Origin: Actinomycetes bacterium
GTDB taxonomy: Bacteria > Actinomycetota > Actinomycetes > Streptosporangiales > Streptosporangiaceae
Assembly (NCBI GenBank): GCA_021793235.1
Contig: JAJYTD010000006.1
Coordinates: forward strand, 1 to 64,000
Direction of reading: 5' to 3'
DNA length: 64,000 nt
Positions 52,904 through 60,507 of the stretch are shown piece by piece. The stretch's first letter is position 1; each line of letters starts with the position of its first letter. A program made the translations under genes and the position numbers. A model generated the notes under the pieces. That model saw only the letters and a list, made by a program, of their open reading frames with translations, did not search any database and had not been told where the DNA came from.

Positions 52904-54160
52904 ATGAGCGAACTTTCCTTGCGTGCCCAGCTCGCCGCGGTACTGGGTAAGGGCGCGGCGACGCTGTCCCGGGCCACCGGGCGCGGCGACGGGTCGGTCA
53001 TCGGCGGCCGAATCGCGCTGAAAGTCGAGCCGGACCTGCTCGCCCAGTTGGCCCGAGGGCGGCGACTGGCACTGGTCAGCGCGACGAATGGCAAGACGAC
53101 GACGACGCGGCTGATCGCGGCGGCGCTGCGCGAGCTCGGTGACATCGCCACCAACGAGCACGGCGCCAACATGCCGACCGGCCATATCACCGCTCTGGCG
53201 AACAGCCCTAACGCTCGCAACGGCGTCCTGGAGGTTGACGAGAAGTACCTGCCGCAGGTGCTGCAAGCGACCAATCCGGCCGTCGTCGTGCTGATGAACC
53301 TGAGCCGTGACCAGATGGACCGCGCGTCCGAGATCAATCTGCTCGCCAAGAAGTGGCGCGAGACCCTGCAGCAGAGTGAGGCGCACGTGGTCGCCAACGC
53401 TGACGATCCGCTCGTGGCCTGGGCCGGTCTCGGCGCGCGAAACGCCACGTGGGTGTCAGCGGGGCAGCGCTGGAAAGAGGACTCCTGGTGCTGCCCGGCG
53501 TGCGGGGGACACCTCAAGCGCGAACCCGATCCGCACTGGGAGTGCCCTGAATGCGGCATGCGGCGCCCTGACACCACATGGGCCGTCGACAACCAGGCTG
53601 ATGTGGTCATCGACCCCAACGGGCAGCGGTTCCGACTCCAGCTCAACCTGCCGGGCGACGCCAACCGGGCGAACGCGGCCATCGCGATGGCCACGACCGC
53701 CGCTTACGGCATCCACCCCGATCAGTCCCTGCCGCGGTTGCGCGAGATCCACTCGGTCGCGGGACGCTACACCTCGGTCGTCACCAACGGAGTCGAGATA
53801 CGCCTGCTGCTGGCGAAGAACCCGGCCGGCTGGCTGGAGTCGTTCGCTGTCCTGGACCCGCCGCGGGTGCCGGTCATCCTCTCGGTCAATGCCCAGATCC
53901 CCGACGGCAAGGACACCTCCTGGCTGTGGGACGTCGACTACACGGTGCTGCGCGGCCGGAGAGTGTTCGTCATGGGGGAGCGCCGGACGGACCTGGCCCT
54001 GCGGCTGGAGACCGACGAAGTCCCGTTCGAGGTCGCAGACCGGGTGGACGAGGTCATCGCCAAGCTCAAGGGCGAACAGCCCGATATCACCAAGGTCGAC
54101 GTCATCGCCAACTACACGGCCTTCCAGCAGATCCGTACGGCCTACGGCCGCGTGCAGTAG
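52904..54160 (+). CDS. murT: Lipid II isoglutaminyl synthase subunit MurT
   Basis: MurT, with GatD, amidates D-Glu of lipid II. This 418-residue Mur-ligase-like protein has the ATP-binding SATNGKTTTTRL (59-70), an inserted zinc ribbon (WCCPACGG ... WECPECGMRR) and the DUF1727 C-terminal domain (DVDYTVLRGRRVFVMGERRTDLALRL). ATG 52904 was preferred to TTG 52895. gatD follows 12 bases after its stop. Confidence 0.97.
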   Translation: MSELSLRAQLAAVLGKGAATLSRATGRGDGSVIGGRIALKVEPDLLAQLARGRRLALVSATNGKTTTTRLIAAALRELGDIATNEHGANMPTGHITALANSPNARNGVLEVDEKYLPQVLQATNPAVVVLMNLSRDQMDRASEINLLAKKWRETLQQSEAHVVANADDPLVAWAGLGARNATWVSAGQRWKEDSWCCPACGGHLKREPDPHWECPECGMRRPDTTWAVDNQADVVIDPNGQRFRLQLNLPGDANRANAAIAMATTAAYGIHPDQSLPRLREIHSVAGRYTSVVTNGVEIRLLLAKNPAGWLESFAVLDPPRVPVILSVNAQIPDGKDTSWLWDVDYTVLRGRRVFVMGERRTDLALRLETDEVPFEVADRVDEVIAKLKGEQPDITKVDVIANYTAFQQIRTAYGRVQ

Positions 54161-54172
54161 GAGAGGGGCACA

Positions 54173-54883
54173 ATGAGCGACACCAGCAGCGCTCTGCGCA
54201 TCGTCTGGATCTATCCCGATCTGCTCAGTACCTACGGCGACCAGGGCAACGTCTTGATCCTGCGCCGACGCGCGGAACTGCGCGGCATCCGCACCGAGAT
54301 CGTGCACGTCCACTCCAGTGACGCGGTTCCGGTGGAGGGTGACATCTACCTGCTGGGCGGTGGCGAGGACCGGCCGCAGATCCTGGCAGCGGAGCGGCTG
54401 CGCGCCGACGGCGGGCTCAAGCGGGCCGCCGAGCGGGGAGCGGCGGTGTTCGCCGTCTGCGCCGGCTACCAGATCATCGGTGAGAGCTACGGCGACGACG
54501 CCGATAACCCGCTTCCGGGTGTGGGGATCCTGGATATTCGCAGCGGCCGCGGCGAGACCCGCGCGGTCGGCGAGATCGTCGCCGATGTCGACCCCGCCCT
54601 CGGGGTCGGGCGGATCACCGGTTTTGAGAACCACCAGGGACGTACCGCCCTGGGGCCGTCCGCCACAGCGCTGTCCCGCACGGTCACGGGGACCGGAAAC
54701 GACGGCCAGACAGAGGGTGCCTTCCAGGGGCAGGTCCTGGGGACCTACCTGCACGGTCCGGCGCTGCCGCGCAACCCGGAACTCGCCGACCTGCTGCTGC
54801 GCTGGCGTGTCGGCCAGATCCCGCCGTTGGAGCCGTCGTGGGGCGAACGCCTCCACGAAGAGCGGCTCGCCGCGGCGCTGTAG
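54173..54883 (+). CDS. gatD: Lipid II isoglutaminyl synthase glutaminase subunit GatD
   Basis: This 236-residue CobB/CobQ-like class I glutaminase has nucleophile Cys96 in AVCAGYQIIGESY, RITGFENHQGRT, and the catalytic His in GTYLHGPALPRNPELAD. It supplies ammonia to MurT for lipid II amidation, needed for mature peptidoglycan cross-linking. It is translated with murT and followed by a strong hairpin. Confidence 0.97.
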   Translation: MSDTSSALRIVWIYPDLLSTYGDQGNVLILRRRAELRGIRTEIVHVHSSDAVPVEGDIYLLGGGEDRPQILAAERLRADGGLKRAAERGAAVFAVCAGYQIIGESYGDDADNPLPGVGILDIRSGRGETRAVGEIVADVDPALGVGRITGFENHQGRTALGPSATALSRTVTGTGNDGQTEGAFQGQVLGTYLHGPALPRNPELADLLLRWRVGQIPPLEPSWGERLHEERLAAAL

Positions 54884-54885
54884 AG

Positions 54886-54918
54886 TCCGCCCCGCCGTTG
54901 CGGCAACGGCGGGGCGGA
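54886..54918. terminator. Bidirectional terminator after gatD
   Basis: A perfect 15-bp stem (TCCGCCCCGCCGTTG and its complement) with a CGG loop lies immediately after the gatD stop, between convergent genes. Confidence 0.85.
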
Positions 54919-54970
54919 AGGGCCGTGTCCCGCCCCGGGGCAAAGCGGCGCGGCCGACGCGTGACGCGGG

Positions 54971-55999
54971 TCAGCGAGGACTGCGCCGGAGGGTGATGTT
55001 CGCGTTGGCACCGGTGTCCGGGGAGACGATGACCTCCTGGGCCGCCGCGATGCCGTCGACTATGAACTCGGCATCGACCGGGATGTTCCGCTTGACCAGC
55101 CCCAGGGCGATCGGCCCCAGTTCGTGGTGGCGGGCCGAGGACCCGACAGAACCCACAGAACGCCCGTCCAGTTCGATCGCGGCGCCCCGTTCGGGGAGGC
55201 GTTCGGCGGTACCGTCCAGGTGCAGGAAGACCAGTCGGCGCGGCGGGCGGCCCAGGTTGTGCACCCGGGCGACCGTCTCCTGGCCGGGATAGCAGCCCTT
55301 CTCCAGGTGTACGGCCGGACCGATCCAGCCCATCTCGTGCGGAATGGCGCGATGGTCGGTGTCCAGGCCCAGCCGGGGCCGGTGCTCGGCGATCCGCCGG
55401 GCCTCATAGGCCCACATTCCCACCGGACGCACCCCTGCGGCGGTGAGCGCTTCGGCGGCCGGAGAGAGACGCTCGACGGGCAGAAAGAGATCGATCTCGT
55501 CGCCGCCGCGGCGGACCGGGGCATCCTGTGCGACCTCGGCGACGGCCGAGAACGCGGTTTCCCGGTCCGGCCCGGCCAGCGTGAGCACGCTGTACGTGTC
55601 GCTGAGGTCCTCGACCTCCACGCGGAGCATGAACCGCATGGAGTCCAGGAAGGCGGCGAGCTCAGCGGCGGTGCCCGGTTCCGTGTGCGCCCACACGGCG
55701 GTGCCGTCCTCAAGGATCGACATGTGGTGCTTGATGCGGCCCTTGGTGTCCAGGACCAGGGATTCGGTAGCGGTGCCGGGCGCGGCGCCTTCCAACATCT
55801 GGCTGGTGAGGCTGTGCAGCCAGCTCAGGCGGTCGGGGCCGGTTACCCGGACGACACCGCGGTTTCCGCGGTCGATCCAGCCCGATGCGTGCTCCAGCGC
55901 GCGCCCCTCGCGTACAGGGTCTCCGTAATGGGCGGCGACGTCGGTGTCCGGGGCATTGGCGGCGACCGCTCCGGCACGCGTCAACAGAGGCGAAGTCAT
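54971..55999 (-). CDS. ygfZ: YgfZ/GcvT-like folate-binding protein
   Basis: This 342-residue GcvT-fold protein has the YgfZ signature KGCYPGQETVARVHNLGRPPR (Cys in CYPGQ) and SWLHSLTSQMLEG near the N-terminus. YgfZ-type proteins use tetrahydrofolate and assist Fe-S cluster enzyme repair or assembly. ATG 55999 fits homologues; the frame extending to 56368 is a shadow of the fur-family gene. It lies 43 bases downstream of that gene on the same strand. Confidence 0.93.
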   Translation of the reverse strand: MTSPLLTRAGAVAANAPDTDVAAHYGDPVREGRALEHASGWIDRGNRGVVRVTGPDRLSWLHSLTSQMLEGAAPGTATESLVLDTKGRIKHHMSILEDGTAVWAHTEPGTAAELAAFLDSMRFMLRVEVEDLSDTYSVLTLAGPDRETAFSAVAEVAQDAPVRRGGDEIDLFLPVERLSPAAEALTAAGVRPVGMWAYEARRIAEHRPRLGLDTDHRAIPHEMGWIGPAVHLEKGCYPGQETVARVHNLGRPPRRLVFLHLDGTAERLPERGAAIELDGRSVGSVGSSARHHELGPIALGLVKRNIPVDAEFIVDGIAAAQEVIVSPDTGANANITLRRSPR

Positions 56000-56042
56000 A
56001 CCTTCGATGGTATGCGCGGTCGTTGGACCGTGGGGCTGCCTC

Positions 56043-56465
56043 TCACGTGTCGCCGCGGCAGCGGCTGCACGTGCCGAACACGGTGAGGTGGCGGGCGTCC
56101 GCGTCGAACCCGATCTCCTGGCGGAGCCGTTCGACCAGGCCGTCGGCGAGGTCGAGTTCGGTGTCGGTGACCTCATCGCACGACCGGCACACCACATGCA
56201 GGTGGTCGGCCTCCTCCGTGAGGTGGTAGGAGGGCGAGCCCGCACCGAGGTGGGTGTGGGTGACCAGACCGACCTTTTCCAGCAGGTCGAGGGTGCGGTA
56301 CACGGTGGACAGGTTGAGCCCGGCGACGGTCTTCTGCACCTCGGTGCAGATCGCGTCCGGGGTTGCATGGTCGAGTCCGCGGACGGCCTCGAGTACCAGT
56401 TGCCGCTGCGGCGTCACACGATAGCCGCGGGAGCGCAGTTCTTCGCGCCAAGTGTGGTGCGACAT
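56043..56465 (-). CDS. Fur-family metalloregulator, probably Nur-like
   Basis: This 140-residue Fur protein has a winged helix (GYRVTPQRQLVLEAVRGLDHATPD, NLSTVYRTLDLLEKVGLV), the metal-site region EADHLHVVCRSCDEV and structural-zinc cysteines Cys93/96 and Cys133/136. The locus (next to nitrobindin-like and ygfZ-like genes) resembles that of the Streptomyces nickel-responsive Nur, but metal specificity cannot be read from sequence. It diverges from the micro-ORF element at 56595. Confidence 0.88.
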   Translation of the reverse strand: MSHHTWREELRSRGYRVTPQRQLVLEAVRGLDHATPDAICTEVQKTVAGLNLSTVYRTLDLLEKVGLVTHTHLGAGSPSYHLTEEADHLHVVCRSCDEVTDTELDLADGLVERLRQEIGFDADARHLTVFGTCSRCRGDT

Positions 56466-56594
56466 GGAGGCAAGTCTATGAGCAGCCGGGTGATGGGGGT
56501 AGCCGCGGAATGCGCCGCTACGGGCATCGGCGCTCGGGTGCGGGCCAGGTCAGAGCGGGTACCGCAGGCCTGCGGCGGGTGGGCGAAAAAACAT

Positions 56595-56623
56595 TTGTCC
56601 TGGCAGCGGGTGCGGCGTACTGT
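56595..56623 (+). promoter_or_regulatory. Near-consensus promoter of the micro-ORF element
   Basis: TTGTCC (-35, 56595-56600) and TACTGT (-10, 56618-56623) are separated by exactly 17 bp. It is among the best housekeeping-type promoters visible in the window. It drives transcription into the element starting near 56630, only a few bases before the Shine-Dalgarno. Confidence 0.7.
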
Positions 56624-56635
56624 CGGACCCACGCA

Positions 56636-56651
56636 GGAAAGGAGGTGGTCC
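56636..56651 (+). promoter_or_regulatory. Extended Shine-Dalgarno sequence
   Basis: GGAAAGGAGGTGGTCC is complementary, apart from one G-U-tolerant position, to essentially the whole 3' end of bacterial 16S rRNA. Ordinary sites in this window match 5-7 bases. It lies 5 bases before the GTG of a 12-codon ORF. Confidence 0.7.
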
Positions 56652-56656
56652 TGACA

Positions 56657-56695
56657 GTGAAGACGTCGAGGACTTGCGAGGTGTCCGCCCGCTAG
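56657..56695 (+). CDS. 12-codon micro-ORF after an extended Shine-Dalgarno
   Basis: GTG 56657 to TAG 56695 encodes MKTSRTCEVSAR. Support comes from the strong upstream promoter, the exceptional ribosome-binding site with 5-base spacing, and the fact that the ORF ends inside the left arm region of a conserved-looking hairpin (56680-56742). It may be a regulatory leader or a way to load ribosomes onto a structured RNA rather than a functional peptide. I do not recognise a named family. Confidence 0.55.
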   Translation: MKTSRTCEVSAR

Positions 56696-56742
56696 GGCGA
56701 CACGAGGAATCGGATCGCTCTGGCGAATCCACAGCGGACACC
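56680..56742 (+). ncRNA. Stem-loop overlapping the micro-ORF end
   Basis: GGTGTCCGC (56680-56688) and GCGGACACC (56734-56742) are perfect 9-bp arms closing a 45-nt loop. The left arm is the end of the micro-ORF, so ribosomes translating it would block the hairpin. That arrangement is typical of translation-coupled RNA switches (inference). Confidence 0.5.
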
Positions 56743-56744
56743 CA

Positions 56745-56817
56745 GACCCCGGGCGGCCGGACCTTGTCCATCCGGCACGGCTCTGCCGCGAAAGCGGTGG
56801 CGGCCACGCCCGGGGTC
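56745..56817. terminator. Second hairpin, probable bidirectional terminator
   Basis: GACCCCGGGCG (56745-56755) pairs perfectly with CGCCCGGGGTC (56807-56817). The loop contains a further CCGC-GAAA-GCGG stem. It lies between the micro-ORF transcript and the convergent nitrobindin-like gene and can end both. Confidence 0.6.
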
Positions 56818-56870
56818 CGACATGCCCGTTGGCGGATAGGTCCGTCGACCGGCTGCCGAGCGCGGACCGC

Positions 56871-57407
56871 TTACGTGCCGACCTGCTTGAGCTGCGCCGA
56901 CATGTAGGACCGCAAGTCATGGCCACGGGCCGCCATGTCCCAGGCATAGCCCAGTGTCTCGCGGTTGTCCCCGAACAGGCCGTAGAGGCGGTGCCCGGCG
57001 GAGACGTGTGCCCCGGTCTCGGTGCGCAGTACGGCGTCGGTGGCGAGTTCGACGCGGTTGGCGAACACGGTGCCCAGGTATACCTCGCTGTAGCCTTCCG
57101 GATGCGAGATCAGCACCTCCAGGTGCACGGTGGGGGTGTCGGGGGCCGGCTCCTGGTCCGTCTCCGGGGTGGAGGGGCGCACCCGCCAGTAACCGGACTC
57201 GGAAGTCCAGAAGTCACCGAGTGAGCCGTCCGCACCGATCCGCCATACGCTGCTGCGGTAGGCCAAATAGGGGCCGCCGTCGTGCGTGAACGCGATCTCC
57301 TGGCCGAACTGGAACTCGTCCATATCCGCGTAGCCGGCGACACCGACTCCCTCCCAGCGGCCGATCAAAAACGAAAGCTTCTCCAGCTCGGGGTGTAGAA
57401 CGCTCAT
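56871..57407 (-). CDS. Nitrobindin-like / FABP-family heme-binding protein
   Basis: This 178-residue beta-barrel protein of the THAP4/nitrobindin group has the N-terminal GRWEGVGV motif (GxWxGxG) and PYLAYRSSVWRI. The C-terminal proximal-His candidate is in AARGHDLRSYMSAQL. Family members bind ferric heme and can isomerise peroxynitrite or bind NO. It is adjacent to the fur-family regulator but convergent with the element between them. Confidence 0.88.
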   Translation of the reverse strand: MSVLHPELEKLSFLIGRWEGVGVAGYADMDEFQFGQEIAFTHDGGPYLAYRSSVWRIGADGSLGDFWTSESGYWRVRPSTPETDQEPAPDTPTVHLEVLISHPEGYSEVYLGTVFANRVELATDAVLRTETGAHVSAGHRLYGLFGDNRETLGYAWDMAARGHDLRSYMSAQLKQVGT

Positions 57408-57798
57408 GGGACCTCTTAGTCGTCGTGCACGTGCCCCCAGACTATTAGCGTTGCACCGCAGTGCCGTTGGCCAGACGGCCGGGGAGAGCCGCGCTGCCTT
57501 TTGGCCACCCCCATTGCCGCAATCGTGCGGAGAGGCATCCGCTGACCTGGCCGGTATGGATCCGTTGCCCAGGGCGGATCGATGCCCGTTATCAATCCGT
57601 TATTCACCGGGTGGTCGCTCCGCGCCGGTATGACGGTGTTCACCCGCACAGGTCCAGAACCCGAGGTCGGCCTGTTTCGGGGAGAGGTTCCGGGATCGGG
57701 GCCGCCACGGAACCTGGTAGAGAATAGTCCAGCGCCGTGGTGGTCGACAGAACCGATGGCGGCGACATGATGAGCGAAATGAATCGAGGCGGCCGGTG
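57408..57798. other. Divergent intergenic region
   Basis: There is no supported gene in these 390 bases. They separate the minus-strand nitrobindin-like gene from the plus-strand GIDE-like gene and must hold both promoters. I saw no strong repeat or operator here. Confidence 0.4.
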
Positions 57799-58572
57799 AT
57801 GCTGGTGATCGGGACGGTCCTCCTCCTCGGCGCGGCGGTCCTGACCCCCTTGGCCTTTCGGGCCGTGCGCCGCTGGTCCGTGCAGCGGGCCATCGCCGAG
57901 GTGCGTCCGCGGGCGGTGGCCACGCGCACCGGACAGGAAGTCAGGATCGCGGGCATCGCGGTGCCCGGCCCCGACGGCGTCATCGAATCGCGGCTGGCCC
58001 GCACCGACTGTGTCTGGCACGGTCACGAGGTCCTACGCCACTACTGGTCGCCGGCCCGGGACGTGACAGCGGGCGAACGCGGCCGCGAACGGGCCTGCGA
58101 CTCCATCGCCGATTACGGCTCAGACGAGCCGTTCGGCATCATCGGCCGGGGCGACCCCCGCAGAGAGCCCCCGGTGCTGGTCGCCCCGGAGGACGCCGCG
58201 GTCTCGGGAACCGACATGTGTCTGCAGCGGGTGGTCGGGCGGCCGCAACGGGGCGTGCCCGCGCCGGCGGACGATCTCCTGCCCCGCGTCAAAGGACGGA
58301 TCTCCGGGCTCTTCCGAGGTGAGACGATCGAGTTCGAGTACCGGGAGTGGGTCATCCGTCCGGGGGACCCGATCGTTGTGCACGGACTCCTGAAGATGCG
58401 CGATGGCCGTCCCGTGATCACCGCACCGACCGACGGGCGGCTGCGCATCGAACACGGCCATGCCCCACAGGAGGACCAGAGCCGTCACCGGTTCACCGGC
58501 GCTCTGCTGCTCAGCGGCGGAACCATCGCTTCGGCGGCAACGGGACTGCTGCTGCTCCTGGCCGGCGGCTGA
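57799..58572 (+). CDS. Membrane protein with GIDE-like domain
   Basis: This protein of about 257 residues has an N-terminal membrane helix (VIGTVLLLGAAVLTPLAF), a central beta-rich domain and a C-terminal helix (GALLLSGGTIASAATGLLLL). The central segment (VRIAGIAVPGPDGVIESRLARTDCVW, VKGRISGLFRGETIEFEYREWVIRPGDPIVVHGLL) follows the GIDE (BAM-domain) pattern. That domain is found in mitochondrial MULAN/MAPL and in bacterial membrane proteins of unknown function. A GTG directly precedes the chosen ATG. Confidence 0.75.
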   Translation: MLVIGTVLLLGAAVLTPLAFRAVRRWSVQRAIAEVRPRAVATRTGQEVRIAGIAVPGPDGVIESRLARTDCVWHGHEVLRHYWSPARDVTAGERGRERACDSIADYGSDEPFGIIGRGDPRREPPVLVAPEDAAVSGTDMCLQRVVGRPQRGVPAPADDLLPRVKGRISGLFRGETIEFEYREWVIRPGDPIVVHGLLKMRDGRPVITAPTDGRLRIEHGHAPQEDQSRHRFTGALLLSGGTIASAATGLLLLLAGG

Positions 58573-58590
58573 TCTGGGGAAAGCGCCGAA

Positions 58591-58630
58591 CGCCGACCGG
58601 GCACCGACCGGGCGCCGACCGGACCGGGCG
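58591..58630. repeat. Short direct repeats of CCGACCGGGC type
   Basis: Three imperfect copies of an 11-12-base unit (CCGACCGGGCA, CCGACCGGGCG, CCGACCGGACC) follow the stop of the GIDE-like gene. They have no coding role and are probably slippage-derived. Confidence 0.45.
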
Positions 58631-58685
58631 ATCAGGGTGGTCAGGTGCCTCCGAAGGACGCACGGCAAAGGGCTACGCTGGCCGC

Positions 58686-59048
58686 ATGAGTCGTGCGTTG
58701 GTGATCAAGGTCACGGTAGGCGAGGACGGGTCTGAACGTTGCAACCAGGCGTTCACGGTGGCGGCCGCGGCAGTGGCGAGCGGGGTGGAGGTATCGCTCT
58801 GGCTCACCGGTGAGTCCACGTGGTTCGCCGTCCCGGGGCGCGCCGAGACGTTCTCCCTGCCGCATGCCGCTCCCCTGGCGGACCTGCTGGCCGGTGTCCT
58901 GGCCGGTGGCCGGGTCACGGTCTGCACCCAGTGCGCCGCCCGGCGGGAAATCACCGAGGCAGACCTGATCGACGGCATCCGCATCGCCGGAGCCCCGACC
59001 TTCGTCGAGGAGATCACGCAGGACGGCGTCCAAGCCCTCGTGTACTGA
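58686..59048 (+). CDS. DsrE family protein
   Basis: This 120-residue DsrE/DsrF-fold protein opens VIKVTVGEDGSERCNQAFTVAAAAV and contains VTVCTQCAARREITEADLI with a Cys-x-x-Cys pair. Family members carry persulfide sulfur or fold as small trimers. The context gives no partner; the ATG was chosen by homology. It is convergent with gpmA. Confidence 0.87.
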   Translation: MSRALVIKVTVGEDGSERCNQAFTVAAAAVASGVEVSLWLTGESTWFAVPGRAETFSLPHAAPLADLLAGVLAGGRVTVCTQCAARREITEADLIDGIRIAGAPTFVEEITQDGVQALVY

Positions 59049-59087
59049 AGCCGGGGCCGGAACGGGTTCAAGCTCCGAAAATGTTCG

Positions 59088-59120
59088 CGGCCCGCGCCCC
59101 GGATCTCGGAGCCCGGGCCG
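59088..59120. terminator. Hairpin between DsrE-like gene and gpmA
   Basis: CGGCCCG (59088-59094) pairs with CGGGCCG (59114-59120), with a second inner GC pairing (CCCCGG/CGGAG). It lies between convergent genes and is a candidate bidirectional terminator. Confidence 0.5.
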
Positions 59121-59143
59121 ACGTGCGGGACCGTAAGCAGGGA

Positions 59144-59890
59144 TTATTTCTTGCCCTGGTTCTTCACGGCTTCGATGGCGGCCTTGGCGGCCTCCGGGTC
59201 GAGGTACTCACCGCCGGTCTTGCGCGGGGTGTAGTCGTCGTTGAGCTCGTAGACGAGCGGGATCCCGGTCGGGATGTTCAGGCCGGCGATGGTCTCGTCG
59301 TCGACCTTGTCCAGGTGCTTGACCAGGGCGCGCAGCGAGTTGCCGTGTGCGGCGACCAGAACGGTGCGCCCGGCGGCGATGTCCGGAACGATCGCGTCGT
59401 ACCAGTACGGCAGCATCCGTTCGACGACATCGGCCAGGCACTCGGTGCGGGGCATCAGCTCCGGCGGCAGATCCGCGTAGCGGCGGTCGCCGACCTGAGA
59501 GTAGGTGTCGCCGTCGGCGATCGGCGGCGGCGGGGTGTCGTAGGAGCGCCGCCAGATCATGAACTGCTCGTCGCCGTACTGCTCGCGGGTCTGGGCTTTG
59601 TTCTTGCCCTGCAGCGCCCCGTAGTGCCGCTCGTTGAGCCGCCAGGAGCGGTGCACCGGAAGCCAGTGCAGGTCGGCCGCTGAGAGCGCGATCTCGGCGG
59701 TGCGGATCGCGCGCTTGAGCACCGATGTGTGCACGATGTCGGGCCGAAGGTCGGCGTTGAGCAGCAGTTCGCCACCTTTGCGTGCCTCTTCCTCGCCTTT
59801 CGTGGAAAGGTCGACGTCCACCCAGCCGGTGAACAGTCCTTCAGCGTTCCAGACGCTCTCGCCGTGTCGAAGCAGTACCAGAGTCCCCAT
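59144..59890 (-). CDS. gpmA: 2,3-bisphosphoglycerate-dependent phosphoglycerate mutase
   Basis: This glycolytic enzyme interconverts 3- and 2-phosphoglycerate. The 248-residue protein has phosphorylated His9 in [31 protein letters not shown], and the second catalytic His in [20 protein letters not shown] 59890 is preferred; the frame to 60064 adds unrelated sequence. It stands in the conserved mshA-ybjN-gpmA arrangement. Confidence 0.97.
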   Translation of the reverse strand: MGTLVLLRHGESVWNAEGLFTGWVDVDLSTKGEEEARKGGELLLNADLRPDIVHTSVLKRAIRTAEIALSAADLHWLPVHRSWRLNERHYGALQGKNKAQTREQYGDEQFMIWRRSYDTPPPPIADGDTYSQVGDRRYADLPPELMPRTECLADVVERMLPYWYDAIVPDIAAGRTVLVAAHGNSLRALVKHLDKVDDETIAGLNIPTGIPLVYELNDDYTPRKTGGEYLDPEAAKAAIEAVKNQGKK

Positions 59891-59943
59891 GGCGGCCAGC
59901 CTAGCGAGTCGGTGCGCGGAGAGGGACGGAGGGGAGAAGTGGT

Positions 59944-60489
59944 CTAATCCATTTTCGGGGGTTCGGCGGGCGGGGCGGCAGGGGGGTCGTCCGGTGCCTC
60001 GGCGATGTGCCGGAACGCCTCCAGGTTGCGCAGACTGTGTCCGCTCTTCACCCGCCACCTCCATTCTTTGCGGATCGAGGAGGCGAATCCCCGCTCCAGA
60101 GCCGGGTTGAAATTGTCGTCGGAATAGGTCAGCACACAGCCGAGGAGCCGGTCGACCTCCTCCGGTGTGACCCCCGCCAGTGGGATCCGGCCGGTGATGT
60201 AGACGTCGCCGACCTCGTCTGTGGTGAACGCCATCCCGTACATGTCGGCGTTCTTCTGCAGCAGCCAGCGGTAGAAATCGGCGTGGTTCTCGTCGGGCCG
60301 GCGACAGAAGAACGTCTTCACCTGCAGACTGTGCTCACCGACGCTGAGCAGGACCAGTGTCTTGAGTTTGCGCCGCCCGGGAAGGGTGACGACGAACACT
60401 TCCGGACGGGGGCGCTCGAAGTCGAGTTCCGCCTCCTTGACCGCGGTTTCGACCGCTGCGAGGGCGGCCGGCCGCTCCTGTACTGACAT
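59944..60489 (-). CDS. YbjN domain-containing protein
   Basis: This 181-residue YbjN-fold protein resembles type III secretion chaperones: [70 protein letters not shown]. It ends in a Pro/Ala-rich tail. The cytoplasmic function is unknown in actinomycetes, but the gene invariably sits beside mshA. The mshA stop is 18 bases upstream. Confidence 0.9.
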   Translation of the reverse strand: MSVQERPAALAAVETAVKEAELDFERPRPEVFVVTLPGRRKLKTLVLLSVGEHSLQVKTFFCRRPDENHADFYRWLLQKNADMYGMAFTTDEVGDVYITGRIPLAGVTPEEVDRLLGCVLTYSDDNFNPALERGFASSIRKEWRWRVKSGHSLRNLEAFRHIAEAPDDPPAAPPAEPPKMD

Positions 60490-60507
60490 GCGTGTGTCCT
60501 CTAACGG

